From Verrucomicrobiales bacterium (GTDB lineage: Bacteria; Verrucomicrobiota; Verrucomicrobiia; Verrucomicrobiales; SLCJ01), in the NCBI GenBank assembly GCA_024636835.1, contig JAGXGH010000086.1, positions 1 through 64,000 of the forward strand: a stretch of DNA of 64,000 nucleotides, written 5' to 3'. Below are positions 26,152 through 35,482 of this stretch, piece after piece. Made by a program: the position numbers and the translations under genes. The notes under the pieces are model-generated. The model was not told the DNA's origin and did not search any database. It saw nothing but the letters and a program-made list of their open reading frames with translations. How positions within the stretch are numbered: position 1 is the first letter of the stretch; each line of letters starts with the position of its first letter.

Positions 26152-27179
26152 TCGTCGTTCCCCACGTCAATCACCCCATTCAATCGCTGCCGCAACTCTT
26201 TCTCGATCAATACACGACACTCGGCAATCTGCGCCTCACGGGCGAACCGTGCTTCAGCCGCCAAAGACTCGAGCGCATCGATGTCGTAAAGATAGATCTC
26301 ATCCAAATCATTCACGTCCGGATCAATGTCACGTGGCACCGCGATATCGATGAGGAATAGCGGACGGCCATGGCGCTTTTTGCGGATCTCGATCATATCC
26401 GCTTTGGTTACCACGTGATGAGGAGCCGAAGTAGACGAAACAATCACATCCATATCGACTGCCCGTTTTTGCCAATCATCGAACCGGATCGCCTCGCCGT
26501 GCATCTCCTCAGCCAATTCCACCGCTCGGTCATACGAGCGGTTCGACACCACCACACTTTTCGCCCCGCGCGACACCAAACTCTTTGCCGTCACCCGACT
26601 CATCTCACCCGCACCGAGGATCATCACTCCGGATTTCTTCAAGTCGCCAAAAATCCGTTCCGCCAACTCCACAGCCACCGAGCCAATCGACGTCGCGCCT
26701 CGCTGAATTCCAGTGCGTGAGCGCAAACGCTTACCGACCGAGAAACTCGCTTGGAATATCTTGTTCAACTGACGCCCGGTAGAGCCACCTTCGAGTGCGC
26801 GGCGATACGACTCTTTCACCTGACCAAAGATTTCTGTTTCACCCAACACCATCGAATCCAAACCCGCCACCACCTCAAACAGATGCTTCGCCGCATCAGC
26901 ATTGCGCATGCTGTAGAAATGACCGCCGTGATGGCAATCTACATCGCGCATTATACTCATGCGATCGAGCAAGGCCTTCTCCACTCCCTCGTTGGGATTC
27001 TCAAGTCCAACATACAGCTCCACACGGTTACACGTAGACACCAACACAACCTCGTTTACTGAGTCCACATCGCGGAACTGCTGCAAGGCTAACTCCACGT
27101 CCTTCTCAGCGAACGCCAAGCGCTCACGCAGATCCACATGCGCGGTGCGGTGATTAATTCCAAGACAAAGAAACGACAT
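26148..27179 (-). CDS. hemA: Glutamyl-tRNA reductase
   Basis: A 343-residue enzyme that reduces glutamyl-tRNA(Glu) to glutamate-1-semialdehyde, the first step of C5 heme synthesis. It begins LCLGINHRTAHVDLRERL. The nucleophilic cysteine is in VSTCNRVELYV (about residue 48), the NADPH site in VMILGAGEMS, and a C-terminal helical tail. This is shorter than the usual ~410-420 residues: the dimerisation helix is reduced, ending VLIEKELRQRLNG. Start placed at the ATG at 27179, since the ATG at 27194 adds only five residues. First gene of the heme operon, 35 bases after ccsA. Confidence 0.92.
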   Translation of the reverse strand: MSFLCLGINHRTAHVDLRERLAFAEKDVELALQQFRDVDSVNEVVLVSTCNRVELYVGLENPNEGVEKALLDRMSIMRDVDCHHGGHFYSMRNADAAKHLFEVVAGLDSMVLGETEIFGQVKESYRRALEGGSTGRQLNKIFQASFSVGKRLRSRTGIQRGATSIGSVAVELAERIFGDLKKSGVMILGAGEMSRVTAKSLVSRGAKSVVVSNRSYDRAVELAEEMHGEAIRFDDWQKRAVDMDVIVSSTSAPHHVVTKADMIEIRKKRHGRPLFLIDIAVPRDIDPDVNDLDEIYLYDIDALESLAAEARFAREAQIAECRVLIEKELRQRLNGVIDVGNDE

Positions 27180-27213
27180 CGTTCGGCAGTTCAATTCACA
27201 GGTTTTCCCAAGC

Positions 27214-28002
27214 TCACACCGTCATGAATCCTATCGATCCAGCCGCCAACACGAACAATCCCATAACGATCCACGCCATCGCACTTTGTGAGATTCCCAA
27301 CACCTTCCGACACCCCAACAACAAAACATAAAGAATCAACACCGCGTAACCAATCGCTAATTTATCGCCAGGCACTGGGGTGGGAGCGAGATACGATACA
27401 CCTAGCGATACCGCCAGCAATAACACACCAATAATCAACAGACGCATCAGCGTGGTGAACAGTTTAGTGATCGGTGGAAGGACAAAGAAGGTAGGCGATG
27501 TTTGGTGAAGTTTGAGGTGGCGGTTCTGCAGTAAAAACATACCTGCCGCAACCGCTGCCAATCCAAAGGCACCATAGGCCATGATTGCCGTCGCTGCGTG
27601 CAATTCCACCACCGCACTCACCTGCTTCACTGGCTCGCTAGGAAGTGTTTGATAGACTCCTGGCAGCATTGCTAAAACTTGTAACAAAACCACCAGTGGC
27701 ATGGTGCACATTCCCAGTAACGATAGCCGATACGATGATCCGAAAAGCAGATACCAAATAATCATCGCCCACGCCAAAAACACCAGCACTTCACCACTGT
27801 TGGTGATCGGGCAGCGACCGTGCGCTTCACCGCGCACCCACAGCAATGCCATCTGCACCACAAATCCGAAACTAACCACCAACAAGCCCACTCGCGAATC
27901 TCGGTAGCGGTTCGTTTTCACCATCCAGAGCACCAAGCCGAAGTTCCCTGCAAAGAGCAAGGTCGAGACCAGGAGAAGAAGTTGATCGATGGTTAGCGGC
28001 AT
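27214..28002 (-). CDS. CcsA/HemX-like cytochrome c assembly membrane protein
   Basis: A 262-residue protein with about eight membrane helices. It keeps the heme-handling features of the CcsA/ResC/HemX family, for example a helix ending PITNSGEVLVFLAWAMIIWY and a conserved histidine in VVELHAATAIMAYGAF. It lacks the full tryptophan-rich WWD motif in the part I can read, which is why HemX-like is also possible. Its position directly before hemA fits both: HemX homologues sit with hemA and modulate HemA levels, while CcsA delivers heme for cytochrome c. Start at ATG 28002 (MPLTIDQLLLL). Confidence 0.72.
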   Translation of the reverse strand: MPLTIDQLLLLVSTLLFAGNFGLVLWMVKTNRYRDSRVGLLVVSFGFVVQMALLWVRGEAHGRCPITNSGEVLVFLAWAMIIWYLLFGSSYRLSLLGMCTMPLVVLLQVLAMLPGVYQTLPSEPVKQVSAVVELHAATAIMAYGAFGLAAVAAGMFLLQNRHLKLHQTSPTFFVLPPITKLFTTLMRLLIIGVLLLAVSLGVSYLAPTPVPGDKLAIGYAVLILYVLLLGCRKVLGISQSAMAWIVMGLFVLAAGSIGFMTV

Positions 28003-28116
28003 GAATAGATGATACGTCTGTGAATTCACCGATCGAGCGGCAAATATCAGATAGTACAGCATAGATTCCACCGATCAGGATTGCAACCTAGCCCTCCCTC
28101 AGCATAGGTTCTTTCT

Positions 28117-28656
28117 GTGAGCAAAAATAACGACGCCCTAGCTGCCAAACTCTGCGAGGCCATCCGCGATGTCCCCGACTTCCCAAAGCCGGGAATTATC
28201 TTCAAGGATATCACTCCCGTCCTCGCTGACGGCGAACTTTTCAAGCTCTCCATCGACGCCCTAAGCGCCATCGTCGCCGCGCACAATCCCACCAAAGTCG
28301 TCGGAATCGACGCGCGTGGATTCATCTTCGGCGCAGCCGTCGCCGACCGCCTGGGCATCGGATTTGTTCCGATGCGGAAATCGGGCAAACTCCCGTGGAA
28401 AACGATCGGCGAAACCTATGCCCTCGAATACGGCGAGGCCGTGCTCGAAGTCCATCAAGACGCCATCGCACCCGGAGAACGCGTCGTCGTCGTCGATGAC
28501 CTCCTCGCCACCGGCGGCACCGCCAACGCAGCAGTGAGTTTGATCAAACAACTCGGCGGCGACCTTCGCACCCTCGCGTTCCTGATCGAACTCGATTTCC
28601 TCGATGGCAGAAAGCTTTTCCCCGACGTCGAAACGACCTCGGTGCTGCATTACTGA
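28117..28656 (+). CDS. apt: Adenine phosphoribosyltransferase
   Basis: A 179-residue purine salvage enzyme that converts adenine and PRPP to AMP. It opens with VPDFPKPGIIFKDITPVL, has GIDARGFIFGAAVADRL and the 13-residue PRPP motif VVVVDDLLATGGT, and ends LFPDVETTSVLHY. The start is a GTG at 28117 (next ATG is far inside). Its 3' end is repeated in decayed form at 37778-37860, and a defence island begins 115 bases after the stop. Confidence 0.96.
   Translation: MSKNNDALAAKLCEAIRDVPDFPKPGIIFKDITPVLADGELFKLSIDALSAIVAAHNPTKVVGIDARGFIFGAAVADRLGIGFVPMRKSGKLPWKTIGETYALEYGEAVLEVHQDAIAPGERVVVVDDLLATGGTANAAVSLIKQLGGDLRTLAFLIELDFLDGRKLFPDVETTSVLHY
28571..28653 (+). repeat. apt 3'-end copy flanking the island (left, intact)
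   Basis: The last 83 bases of apt before its stop codon are matched, without gaps, by 37778-37860, 9207 bases away, at 66 of 83 positions. Both copies face the same way and frame the defence genes. In translation the right copy reads LACLIELYFLVG, stop, KLFADTETTSLLYYK against LAFLIELDFLDGRKLFPDVETTSVLHY here, so the similarity is clearly of coding origin. Confidence 0.85.
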
Positions 28657-28771
28657 TTGAGTTGGAGAGGCCCGCAGGCAGAGATTCTCCTCAGCCCTCC
28701 CTCCTTTTTTTACCAGATTTAAAGATTAAACTTAACAAGACTGTTGTTTTGGGCGTGGATGACACAACGCC

Positions 28772-31549
28772 ATGTCATTCAAACTCGAGGACCTTCCATA
28801 CCAGCGCCAAGCAATCAATTCGATCGTCCGTCTCTTCAGCGGTCAGCAGCGTAACTATTTTAATTTGGAACTCAGTTCAGACTGCTTTCCCAACCGACTC
28901 GACCTGGAACGAAACGAAATCGTCCAGAATGTCGAAACCATCGCCGCCGAAAATGGGATCTCCCGCGGTGAGGCCAACCTTTCCATCGAGCCCGACTACT
29001 GCATCGAAATGGAGACAGGCACGGGGAAAACCCTTGTCTATCTCCGCACCGTTTACGAGCTCTGCCGCGAATATGGCTTCACCAAGTTCATCATTCTCGT
29101 TCCCTCCGTCCCTATCCGCGAGGGTGTGCTCGACACCATCGCCTCATTTCGCCCGCAACTGGAGAGGCTCTACAATATCCCGCTCCATGCCTTCGAATAC
29201 GACAGCAAAAAACTCACCAAGGTAAAGCGCTTCATTGAAGGCTCGGACCTTCAGGTGATGATCATGACTACCCAGTCATTTAGCGCTGACGACAACATCA
29301 TCAACCGCGACGGCACCAAGCTCGAAAATGCTCCCGACGGCATCTCCTACTGGCAGGCTCTCTCAAAGGTTCGCCCCATCGTTATCATGGACGAGCCCCA
29401 AGAAGGAATGGACACCGACAACCTCCGACCCCGCCTCCATGAACTCAATCCCGTCGCACGACTACGCTACTCAGCCACTCACAAACTTGTTCGGAATCTC
29501 ATCTACCGTCTCACTCCTTTCGAAGCCTACAGTCAACGCCTCGTTAAAAAGATCGAAGTCCTCTCCATAACGGAAATCAACGACGAAGCCACCCTCAAAC
29601 TCGAACTCGTCGAAATACAGACTGGTAAAGGAGCCCCCAAAGCCAAACTCAAAGCCTGGCGCCAAATGTCCAGCGGCTTCAAATACGCGGAAACCAAATG
29701 GCTCAAAGACGGCGACTCCCTTGAGGAAGTGACCAATAATATCTCCTACCGCGATTTCAAGATCGCTCATATCCGCGCCCAAGGACTCCGAGGCGGAGGT
29801 GCTTTAGTCAAGTTCACCAACGGGGTCGAACTGACACCCAGATCAGCCACTGGCGACTTCAAGGGCATCTTTCGGCAGCAACTCTTCTGGCTGTGTGTTC
29901 GCCACTTCGAGAAAGTCGAGTCCCTCAAAAAAATGGGAATCAAACCGCTCTCCCTCATCTTCATCGACAAAGTTGCCAACTACATGGATCCCGATGGAAT
30001 TGTCCGCACCCTCTTCGTCGAGGAGTTTCCCAAGGCCTACGAAGAAGTTTACAAGGAAGCACCACCAGCAGGTTTCGTTAACGAAGTCCAAGCCTACTAC
30101 TTTGCGAAAACAAACCAGGGTGAATTCACCGACAGCGAAAACTCGATGGCCAAGCAACGCGAGATCTACGACGAGATCCTCCGCGACAAGGAAGCCCTCC
30201 TCGACTTCTCCAATCCCCGCCAGTTCATCTTTTCCCACTCCGCGCTTGGAGTCGGCTGGGATAATCCCAACGTCTTCAACATCGCTACCCTCAATCAAAC
30301 TTACTCCGACATCAAAAAGCGTCAGGAGATTGGCCGTGGTCTTCGAATCTGCCGCAATCAGGCAGGCGTGCGTATCTACGACGACGATACCACCCCGGAA
30401 GGCGAAGAGATCAATCTTCTTACCGTTATCCCCAACGAGAGCTACCAAACTTTCGTCACTCAGTATCAGGACGAACTCCGCGACCACGTTCCTACAAGAC
30501 ACACCAAGAAGGGCCAGCCTCAGAACAAGAAGACAGTCCGCCTCGTTCGCGAAAAGTTCAAGTCCGATCCCTTTCAACGATTCTGGAAACGCCTTTCCCA
30601 GCGCACCGACTATTCCGTCCACTTCGATGAAGACGTTCTTATCCGCGACTGCGTCGACGCGCTCAATACCATCAGCATCCAGCATTACCAGGCAGAGGTA
30701 GAACTTGCCACCATCGAGTCACTCTCCGCAGATCAGGATGCCGAAACCCGCCATCAGGGCAGTGAAACTGTCCGCCTCTCCGCCGATTTTACCCCCATGG
30801 ATCTGATTGAGGAACTCTCGGAGAACACCTCACTCGCCTATCCAACGATCATGGCGATCGTTCGTGGTATCACGAACTTCGATCAATTCATCCGCAACCC
30901 GCCACGCTACCTACACCTTGCCACGGGCCACATTAACCGTATTGCAGCCACAGAAATGGTCCGCACTATCGATTATCGCCCCACCGGTGAGCACTACGGA
31001 CTCGATCTTTTCAAAGATATCATTGAGACTTATCGCACCACAGAAGCCACACCGAATCACGGGATCTACGACCACGCCATCCTCGACTCTGACTCCCTAC
31101 CTGAAAAACGTTTTACGAGGGAAGCGGACGCCCATCCGCGCGTCCGCGCTCTCATCAAGCTCCCCGATTGGTATAAAATCCCCGTTCCTTCGTTAAAAGG
31201 CGGGTCCAGCACCTACACCCCCGATTTCGGCGTCGTCGTCACGCATAAAGGTCTACGCGATTCAGAAGAAGTGGAACTTCATCTCGTCGTCGAAACTAAA
31301 TCCACCGACGACATCCATCAGCTCGCCGAGGACGAACGCTTCAAAATCCTTTGCGCCGTAAAACACTTCGAAGCCCTTGGCGTCACCAACAACTCGTCAC
31401 TCCTTTACCGCGCCCCTGTCTCCCGTTTCGATCCCACTACCCACGAAGATCCTCCGGAATACGAAGGTAGTCTCTCAGCTATGGGCTTCTACGCGCCTTA
31501 CCAGAACTTTTCCAGCCCGCTGACCAAAGCATCAAATTCTGAGCAATAA
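28772..31549 (+). CDS. res: Type III restriction enzyme Res subunit
   Basis: A 925-residue helicase-nuclease. The SF2 core has the Walker A box METGTGKTLVY (residues ~79-89), a Walker B DEPQ box (~206) instead of the usual DEPH, and motif VI QEIGRGLRICRNQ (~517). The C-terminus carries a PD-(D/E)XK nuclease: TPDFGVVV, then HLVVETKSTDD (~815-850). In type III systems Res needs Mod for site recognition, moves along DNA using ATP and cuts beside the site. The gene comes before mod with two other genes between, whereas mod-res is the usual order. It starts 115 bases after apt, and a 93-base AT-rich gap separates it from the next gene, so that gap may contain an internal promoter. Confidence 0.93.
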   Translation: MSFKLEDLPYQRQAINSIVRLFSGQQRNYFNLELSSDCFPNRLDLERNEIVQNVETIAAENGISRGEANLSIEPDYCIEMETGTGKTLVYLRTVYELCREYGFTKFIILVPSVPIREGVLDTIASFRPQLERLYNIPLHAFEYDSKKLTKVKRFIEGSDLQVMIMTTQSFSADDNIINRDGTKLENAPDGISYWQALSKVRPIVIMDEPQEGMDTDNLRPRLHELNPVARLRYSATHKLVRNLIYRLTPFEAYSQRLVKKIEVLSITEINDEATLKLELVEIQTGKGAPKAKLKAWRQMSSGFKYAETKWLKDGDSLEEVTNNISYRDFKIAHIRAQGLRGGGALVKFTNGVELTPRSATGDFKGIFRQQLFWLCVRHFEKVESLKKMGIKPLSLIFIDKVANYMDPDGIVRTLFVEEFPKAYEEVYKEAPPAGFVNEVQAYYFAKTNQGEFTDSENSMAKQREIYDEILRDKEALLDFSNPRQFIFSHSALGVGWDNPNVFNIATLNQTYSDIKKRQEIGRGLRICRNQAGVRIYDDDTTPEGEEINLLTVIPNESYQTFVTQYQDELRDHVPTRHTKKGQPQNKKTVRLVREKFKSDPFQRFWKRLSQRTDYSVHFDEDVLIRDCVDALNTISIQHYQAEVELATIESLSADQDAETRHQGSETVRLSADFTPMDLIEELSENTSLAYPTIMAIVRGITNFDQFIRNPPRYLHLATGHINRIAATEMVRTIDYRPTGEHYGLDLFKDIIETYRTTEATPNHGIYDHAILDSDSLPEKRFTREADAHPRVRALIKLPDWYKIPVPSLKGGSSTYTPDFGVVVTHKGLRDSEEVELHLVVETKSTDDIHQLAEDERFKILCAVKHFEALGVTNNSSLLYRAPVSRFDPTTHEDPPEYEGSLSAMGFYAPYQNFSSPLTKASNSEQ

Positions 31550-31642
31550 TCACCATTCCGCAGCAAATAATTAAATCAAAACCACCCATTCAAGCGTATT
31601 TATATTTGCAAACCGTCAAAATATTGACATTTATACCCTGTA

Positions 31643-32863
31643 ATGATCATCCGCTACACATTTAAGAACTTCTACTCGTTCGCTGAGGAGACAGAAGTCG
31701 ACTTTACCGTCGGAGCACAAGCGGGCGACCGCCCGGGCATCGTCAAATCCGAGTCCGGCGAAAGGTTGAATCTTGTCACCGGCGTCTTCGGAGCCAATGC
31801 CTCAGGTAAAACCACCTTGCTCAAGCCACTCGGATTCCTCGCGTGGTTCGTTCTTGAATCCGCACGCTCGAAGCCCGGATCTACAATCTCTTACGAACCC
31901 TTCGCCTTCACCAAGAAGCTCATTGGCCCCACCGAAATTTCCCTCGAATTCGAATTCTCGGGTGAGCATTACCTTTACGAACTCGCCTTCACTCCACAAC
32001 GGGTAATCCGCGAATCCCTTCACCGCAAAAAGACGCGCTTTGCCTACATCTTTGAGCGCGAATGGCTTGAAGACTACCAAGAATACGAGTTTAAGTCTCA
32101 GGGCATTGCCGCTGCCTCCAACGTTCCACAGCGTGAAAACGCCTCATGGTTGGCATCTGCTTTGCTCCAGCAGCATGAGTTCGCCATCAACCTGGTTCCA
32201 TTTTTTAATTCACTACACGGTAACCTTGACACGATGGGGCGCACCCCCATCCACGAAGCGGAATTTTTGAATCTTATGACAGCCGCTGAGTTCTTTCATG
32301 CTGAAAAAGACACCTTGAAGCGAGCTTCCCATTTGATGGCAAGCTTCGATCTAGGACTCACGAACATTGACACTCGGCTGCACAAAAATACTGGCCCGGA
32401 TGGAAATGAATACGAGCTCACCTACCCAGTCGCTGAACATCAAATTGAAGGCCAAAGCTACATCCGCTCCCTGATGCAGGAATCCCGCGGCACACAGGCG
32501 CTCTTTGTTCTGCTACGTTATCTACTCCCCGTTCTCAAATCCGGCGGCATCGCATTCATCGATGAATTCGAATCCGGTCTACACCCTCACATGGTCCGCG
32601 CCGTCGTCGACCTCTTCTTTAACCCTGCCACCAATCCGAAAAACGCCCAGCTCATCGCCACCTTCCATACAGACTTCCTCCTCCGCGACACCCTCCACAA
32701 ATACCAGGTTTACCTCGTGGAAAAAGACGACGAACTCGTCTCCCACGCCTACCGCCTCGACTCCATCCGCAAGTCCAAAGGCGGCAAGGCCCCGCGCAAT
32801 GTGGAAAACCTCTTCGAGAAATATCACGCCGGAGCCTACGGCGGCATTCCAGAGTTCTCCTGA
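31643..32863 (+). CDS. RloA-like AAA ATPase (ABC-type fold)
   Basis: A 406-residue P-loop ATPase. It begins MIIRYTFKNFYSFAEETEVDF, as RecF/OLD-like ATPases do, has Walker A GVFGANASGKTTLL (residues ~48-61), and in the second half the ABC-type Walker B IAFIDEFESGLHP followed by the H-loop IATFHTDFLL. It is paired with a TOPRIM protein starting 10 bases after its stop. ATPase plus TOPRIM partners are known from RloA/RloB, PARIS (AriA/AriB), Gabija and OLD systems. RloB-like features of the partner make the Rlo designation the closest. It probably senses phage and drives the TOPRIM partner. Confidence 0.82.
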   Translation: MIIRYTFKNFYSFAEETEVDFTVGAQAGDRPGIVKSESGERLNLVTGVFGANASGKTTLLKPLGFLAWFVLESARSKPGSTISYEPFAFTKKLIGPTEISLEFEFSGEHYLYELAFTPQRVIRESLHRKKTRFAYIFEREWLEDYQEYEFKSQGIAAASNVPQRENASWLASALLQQHEFAINLVPFFNSLHGNLDTMGRTPIHEAEFLNLMTAAEFFHAEKDTLKRASHLMASFDLGLTNIDTRLHKNTGPDGNEYELTYPVAEHQIEGQSYIRSLMQESRGTQALFVLLRYLLPVLKSGGIAFIDEFESGLHPHMVRAVVDLFFNPATNPKNAQLIATFHTDFLLRDTLHKYQVYLVEKDDELVSHAYRLDSIRKSKGGKAPRNVENLFEKYHAGAYGGIPEFS

Positions 32864-32872
32864 TCATCGGTC

Positions 32873-33385
32873 ATGTCGCGCACCAACCCCAGTAAGAAGA
32901 AACCCCGCTACGCCCGCGCGACGGCTCAGATCGTCGTCGAAGGCTACACCGAAGAAGCCTTCTGCCGACACCTCAAATCCCTCTACGCCCATAACTGCGG
33001 GGTCAAAGTCGACATCCACAACGCCCGCGGCGGCTCCCCGCAGGACGCCATCAAATCCGCTCTCAAACGCAAGGGCTTCGACAAAACCCTCATCCTTTTC
33101 GATACCGACGTTCCTCTTCCCAAAACATGGCGCGACAGAGCCAATGCCAAAAGCTGCAAACTCATCACTCCAGCCCCCTGCATCGAAGCCTTCTTCCTCG
33201 ATCTCCTCGGCCAACCCTGCAATGGAGACACTGCCGACTGCAAACGCACCTTCGAGGCCATCATCCCACCGCCGGATAAATTCACCCCGGCTCCCTACGC
33301 CGACCACTTTCCCCAATCCCTCCTCGACGAGCAGAAGAACAACAACCGACTTCTCGCCGACCTACTTACCGCTTTCCGACCATGA
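32873..33385 (+). CDS. RloB-like TOPRIM protein
   Basis: A 170-residue protein with a basic N-terminus and TOPRIM features: the glutamate motif in IVVEGYTEEAFCRHL (residues ~21-35), and the DxD motif in TLILFDTDVPLP (~70-80). A conserved stretch PAPCIEAFFLDLLG follows, as in RloB (PF13707-like). TOPRIM nucleases cut DNA or RNA. Here cleavage is inferred from the metal-binding motifs. The stop overlaps the mod start by four bases (ATGA), so both are translated together, which embeds this module inside the restriction-modification operon. Confidence 0.82.
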   Translation: MSRTNPSKKKPRYARATAQIVVEGYTEEAFCRHLKSLYAHNCGVKVDIHNARGGSPQDAIKSALKRKGFDKTLILFDTDVPLPKTWRDRANAKSCKLITPAPCIEAFFLDLLGQPCNGDTADCKRTFEAIIPPPDKFTPAPYADHFPQSLLDEQKNNNRLLADLLTAFRP

Positions 33386-35481
33386 GTGACGACACCACAC
33401 CCACCGAATCTCTCAACGATCTCCTGCCCACCACACCAGACGGACACCAAGAACGTCTCGCCGAACTCAAGCGTCTCTTCCCCGATCTCTTCACCAACGA
33501 AGGCCACCTCAACCCCGATGAGCTTAAACGCCTCGTCGAACCCAACGACGTGCACGAGACCGAGCGCTATGAGTTCAAATGGTATGGCAAAGCCGCCTCA
33601 AAGCGCGAAGCCTTCACACCTACCACCGCCACCCTCGTTTACGATGAAGCGCGCTCGCTCAATCCTGACCAAGCCGATGGCAACATGATCATCGAGGGCG
33701 AAAACCTCGAAACCCTCAAACTCCTCCTCAACGCCTACCGCGAACAGGTGAAACTCATCTACATCGACCCTCCCTACAACACCGGTAAGGATTTCATTTA
33801 CCGCGACAACTACAAGAAAGACAAAGCCAACTACTGGGAGGAAACCGGCGTCACCGAAGACGGCATCAAACTCGATTCCAACCCAGACAGTTCAGGTCGC
33901 TATCACTCGGATTGGCTCTGTTTCATCCACGAGCGATTACTCGTCGCAAGGCAGCTCCTAACTCGCGATGGTGTAATTCTAGTTTCCATCGACGACCACG
34001 AATTGGTCAATCTTCGTAAAGTCGCCGACGAGGTCTTTGGTGAAGAAAATCATATCGCAAACCTTATCTGGGAAAAAGGACGGAAGAATGACGCAAAGTT
34101 AGTGTCTGTAGGTCACGAATACATAGTTATCTATGCAAAGGACAAAAGCTTATTGAAAGAGCTGAAAACTCTGTGGCGCGAAGAAAAGCCCGGAGCTCCA
34201 GAAATTTGGGAGGAGTATTGTCGACTGAAAGAAATCCATAATGATGAATTGGAGAAAATCGAAACGGCTCTTGGCGAATGGTTTAAAGAGCTATCAAGAA
34301 ACCACCCATCAAAGAAACTTCAACGCTATCGACGCGTCGATGAAAATGGTCCTTGGCGCGATCGTGATATTTCTTGGCCTGGTGGTGATGGGCCGACATA
34401 TGACGTAATTCATCCAGTAACAAAACAACCTTGTGCAGTTCCTGAACGTGGGTGGATATATTCGTCTCCAATAGAAATGCAGCGACAGATTGATATTGGA
34501 TTAGTAGTCTTCCGTGAAGATCACACCGAACCTCCATTTCGGAAGGCACATCTTAGGCCCTTAGCAGAGGAGAGTGATATCGGCGAGAGCGAGGAGGAGG
34601 AAGAAGATGAAGATACCGATGATGGAGAACTCGCTCAGCAAGTGCGTGGAACCTACTTCTATAAACAATCACAACCATCGGTTAAACTTCTCCGCTCCGT
34701 ATTTGACGGAAAGAAACTCTTCCCCAACCCGAAGGATTCTGAGGAGCTTGCGCGCCTTGTAAAATATGTGACGGCAGATGATAAAAAATCACTGGTCATC
34801 GACTTTTTTGGAGGCTCTGGAAGCCTTGCTCACGCGGTTCTTGAAACAAACTTCACCACAGGATCAGAATACCGCTTCATCACGGTTCAGATTCCAGAAG
34901 CTGTAAATGCAGACAAACGTGAAGGAAAAGCAGCTCTCTCAGCTGGTTTAAAAACCATCTCCTCCATCACCATCGAACGCGTCAAACGCGTCATCGAAGG
35001 ATACGGCAGCGACCCGCAGCCCATCCCTGACACAGGCTTCAAGGTTTTCAAACTCGCCAAATCCAACTTCCCGCGTTGTGAGTTCAAGCCCGACTCCGAG
35101 AAGAGCGAAGAAGAAAACATTACCGCCCTGCGCCACTACATCGACGAAAAAGAAGCCGCCTTCTTCATGACCCTCGACGAATCCGGCACCCGCGATGTGT
35201 TTGATGAAGTCCTGCTGAAAAACGGCTTCCAGCTCCACTACCGCAAAACCCGCCGCGACGATTTCCCAAAAAACGAAGTTTACGAAATCACCGACCCACG
35301 CCGTAGCGCCCTCGTTTGCCTCACCTGGAGCCAGAGCATCGACGACATCACCCTCGCCCGCCTCCGCGAACTCACCGAATCCGGCCAAAAGCCCTTCTTC
35401 ATCTGCCTCGAACGCTCCCTAACAACCACCGCCAAATGGAACCTCAAACACCTCCTCGGCGACCACTTCAACGCATTTTAA
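33382..35481 (+). CDS. mod: Type III DNA methyltransferase Mod subunit
   Basis: A 699-residue adenine methyltransferase of beta class. Catalytic motif IV DPPYNTGKDF (residues ~129) precedes SAM motif I FFGGSGSLAHAVLE (~475), with the target recognition domain between. That middle, roughly 34040-34930, is clearly more AT-rich and uses other codons than both ends (for example AAAGAGCTATCAAGAAACC). It ends in an acidic run (SEEEEEDEDTDDGE) just before motif I. This suggests domain replacement by recombination. The Mod subunit gives sequence specificity to Res and protects host DNA. It is translationally coupled to rloB before it, and the TIR gene starts one base after its stop. Confidence 0.93.
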   Translation: MSDDTTPTESLNDLLPTTPDGHQERLAELKRLFPDLFTNEGHLNPDELKRLVEPNDVHETERYEFKWYGKAASKREAFTPTTATLVYDEARSLNPDQADGNMIIEGENLETLKLLLNAYREQVKLIYIDPPYNTGKDFIYRDNYKKDKANYWEETGVTEDGIKLDSNPDSSGRYHSDWLCFIHERLLVARQLLTRDGVILVSIDDHELVNLRKVADEVFGEENHIANLIWEKGRKNDAKLVSVGHEYIVIYAKDKSLLKELKTLWREEKPGAPEIWEEYCRLKEIHNDELEKIETALGEWFKELSRNHPSKKLQRYRRVDENGPWRDRDISWPGGDGPTYDVIHPVTKQPCAVPERGWIYSSPIEMQRQIDIGLVVFREDHTEPPFRKAHLRPLAEESDIGESEEEEEDEDTDDGELAQQVRGTYFYKQSQPSVKLLRSVFDGKKLFPNPKDSEELARLVKYVTADDKKSLVIDFFGGSGSLAHAVLETNFTTGSEYRFITVQIPEAVNADKREGKAALSAGLKTISSITIERVKRVIEGYGSDPQPIPDTGFKVFKLAKSNFPRCEFKPDSEKSEEENITALRHYIDEKEAAFFMTLDESGTRDVFDEVLLKNGFQLHYRKTRRDDFPKNEVYEITDPRRSALVCLTWSQSIDDITLARLRELTESGQKPFFICLERSLTTTAKWNLKHLLGDHFNAF

Positions 35482-35482
35482 G

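Noticed and set aside
31643-33385. Classifying the ATPase/TOPRIM pair as PARIS (AriA/AriB)
   Set aside because: The TOPRIM partner is only 170 residues and resembles RloB rather than the longer DUF4435 protein of PARIS. RloA/RloB-like is the safer label.
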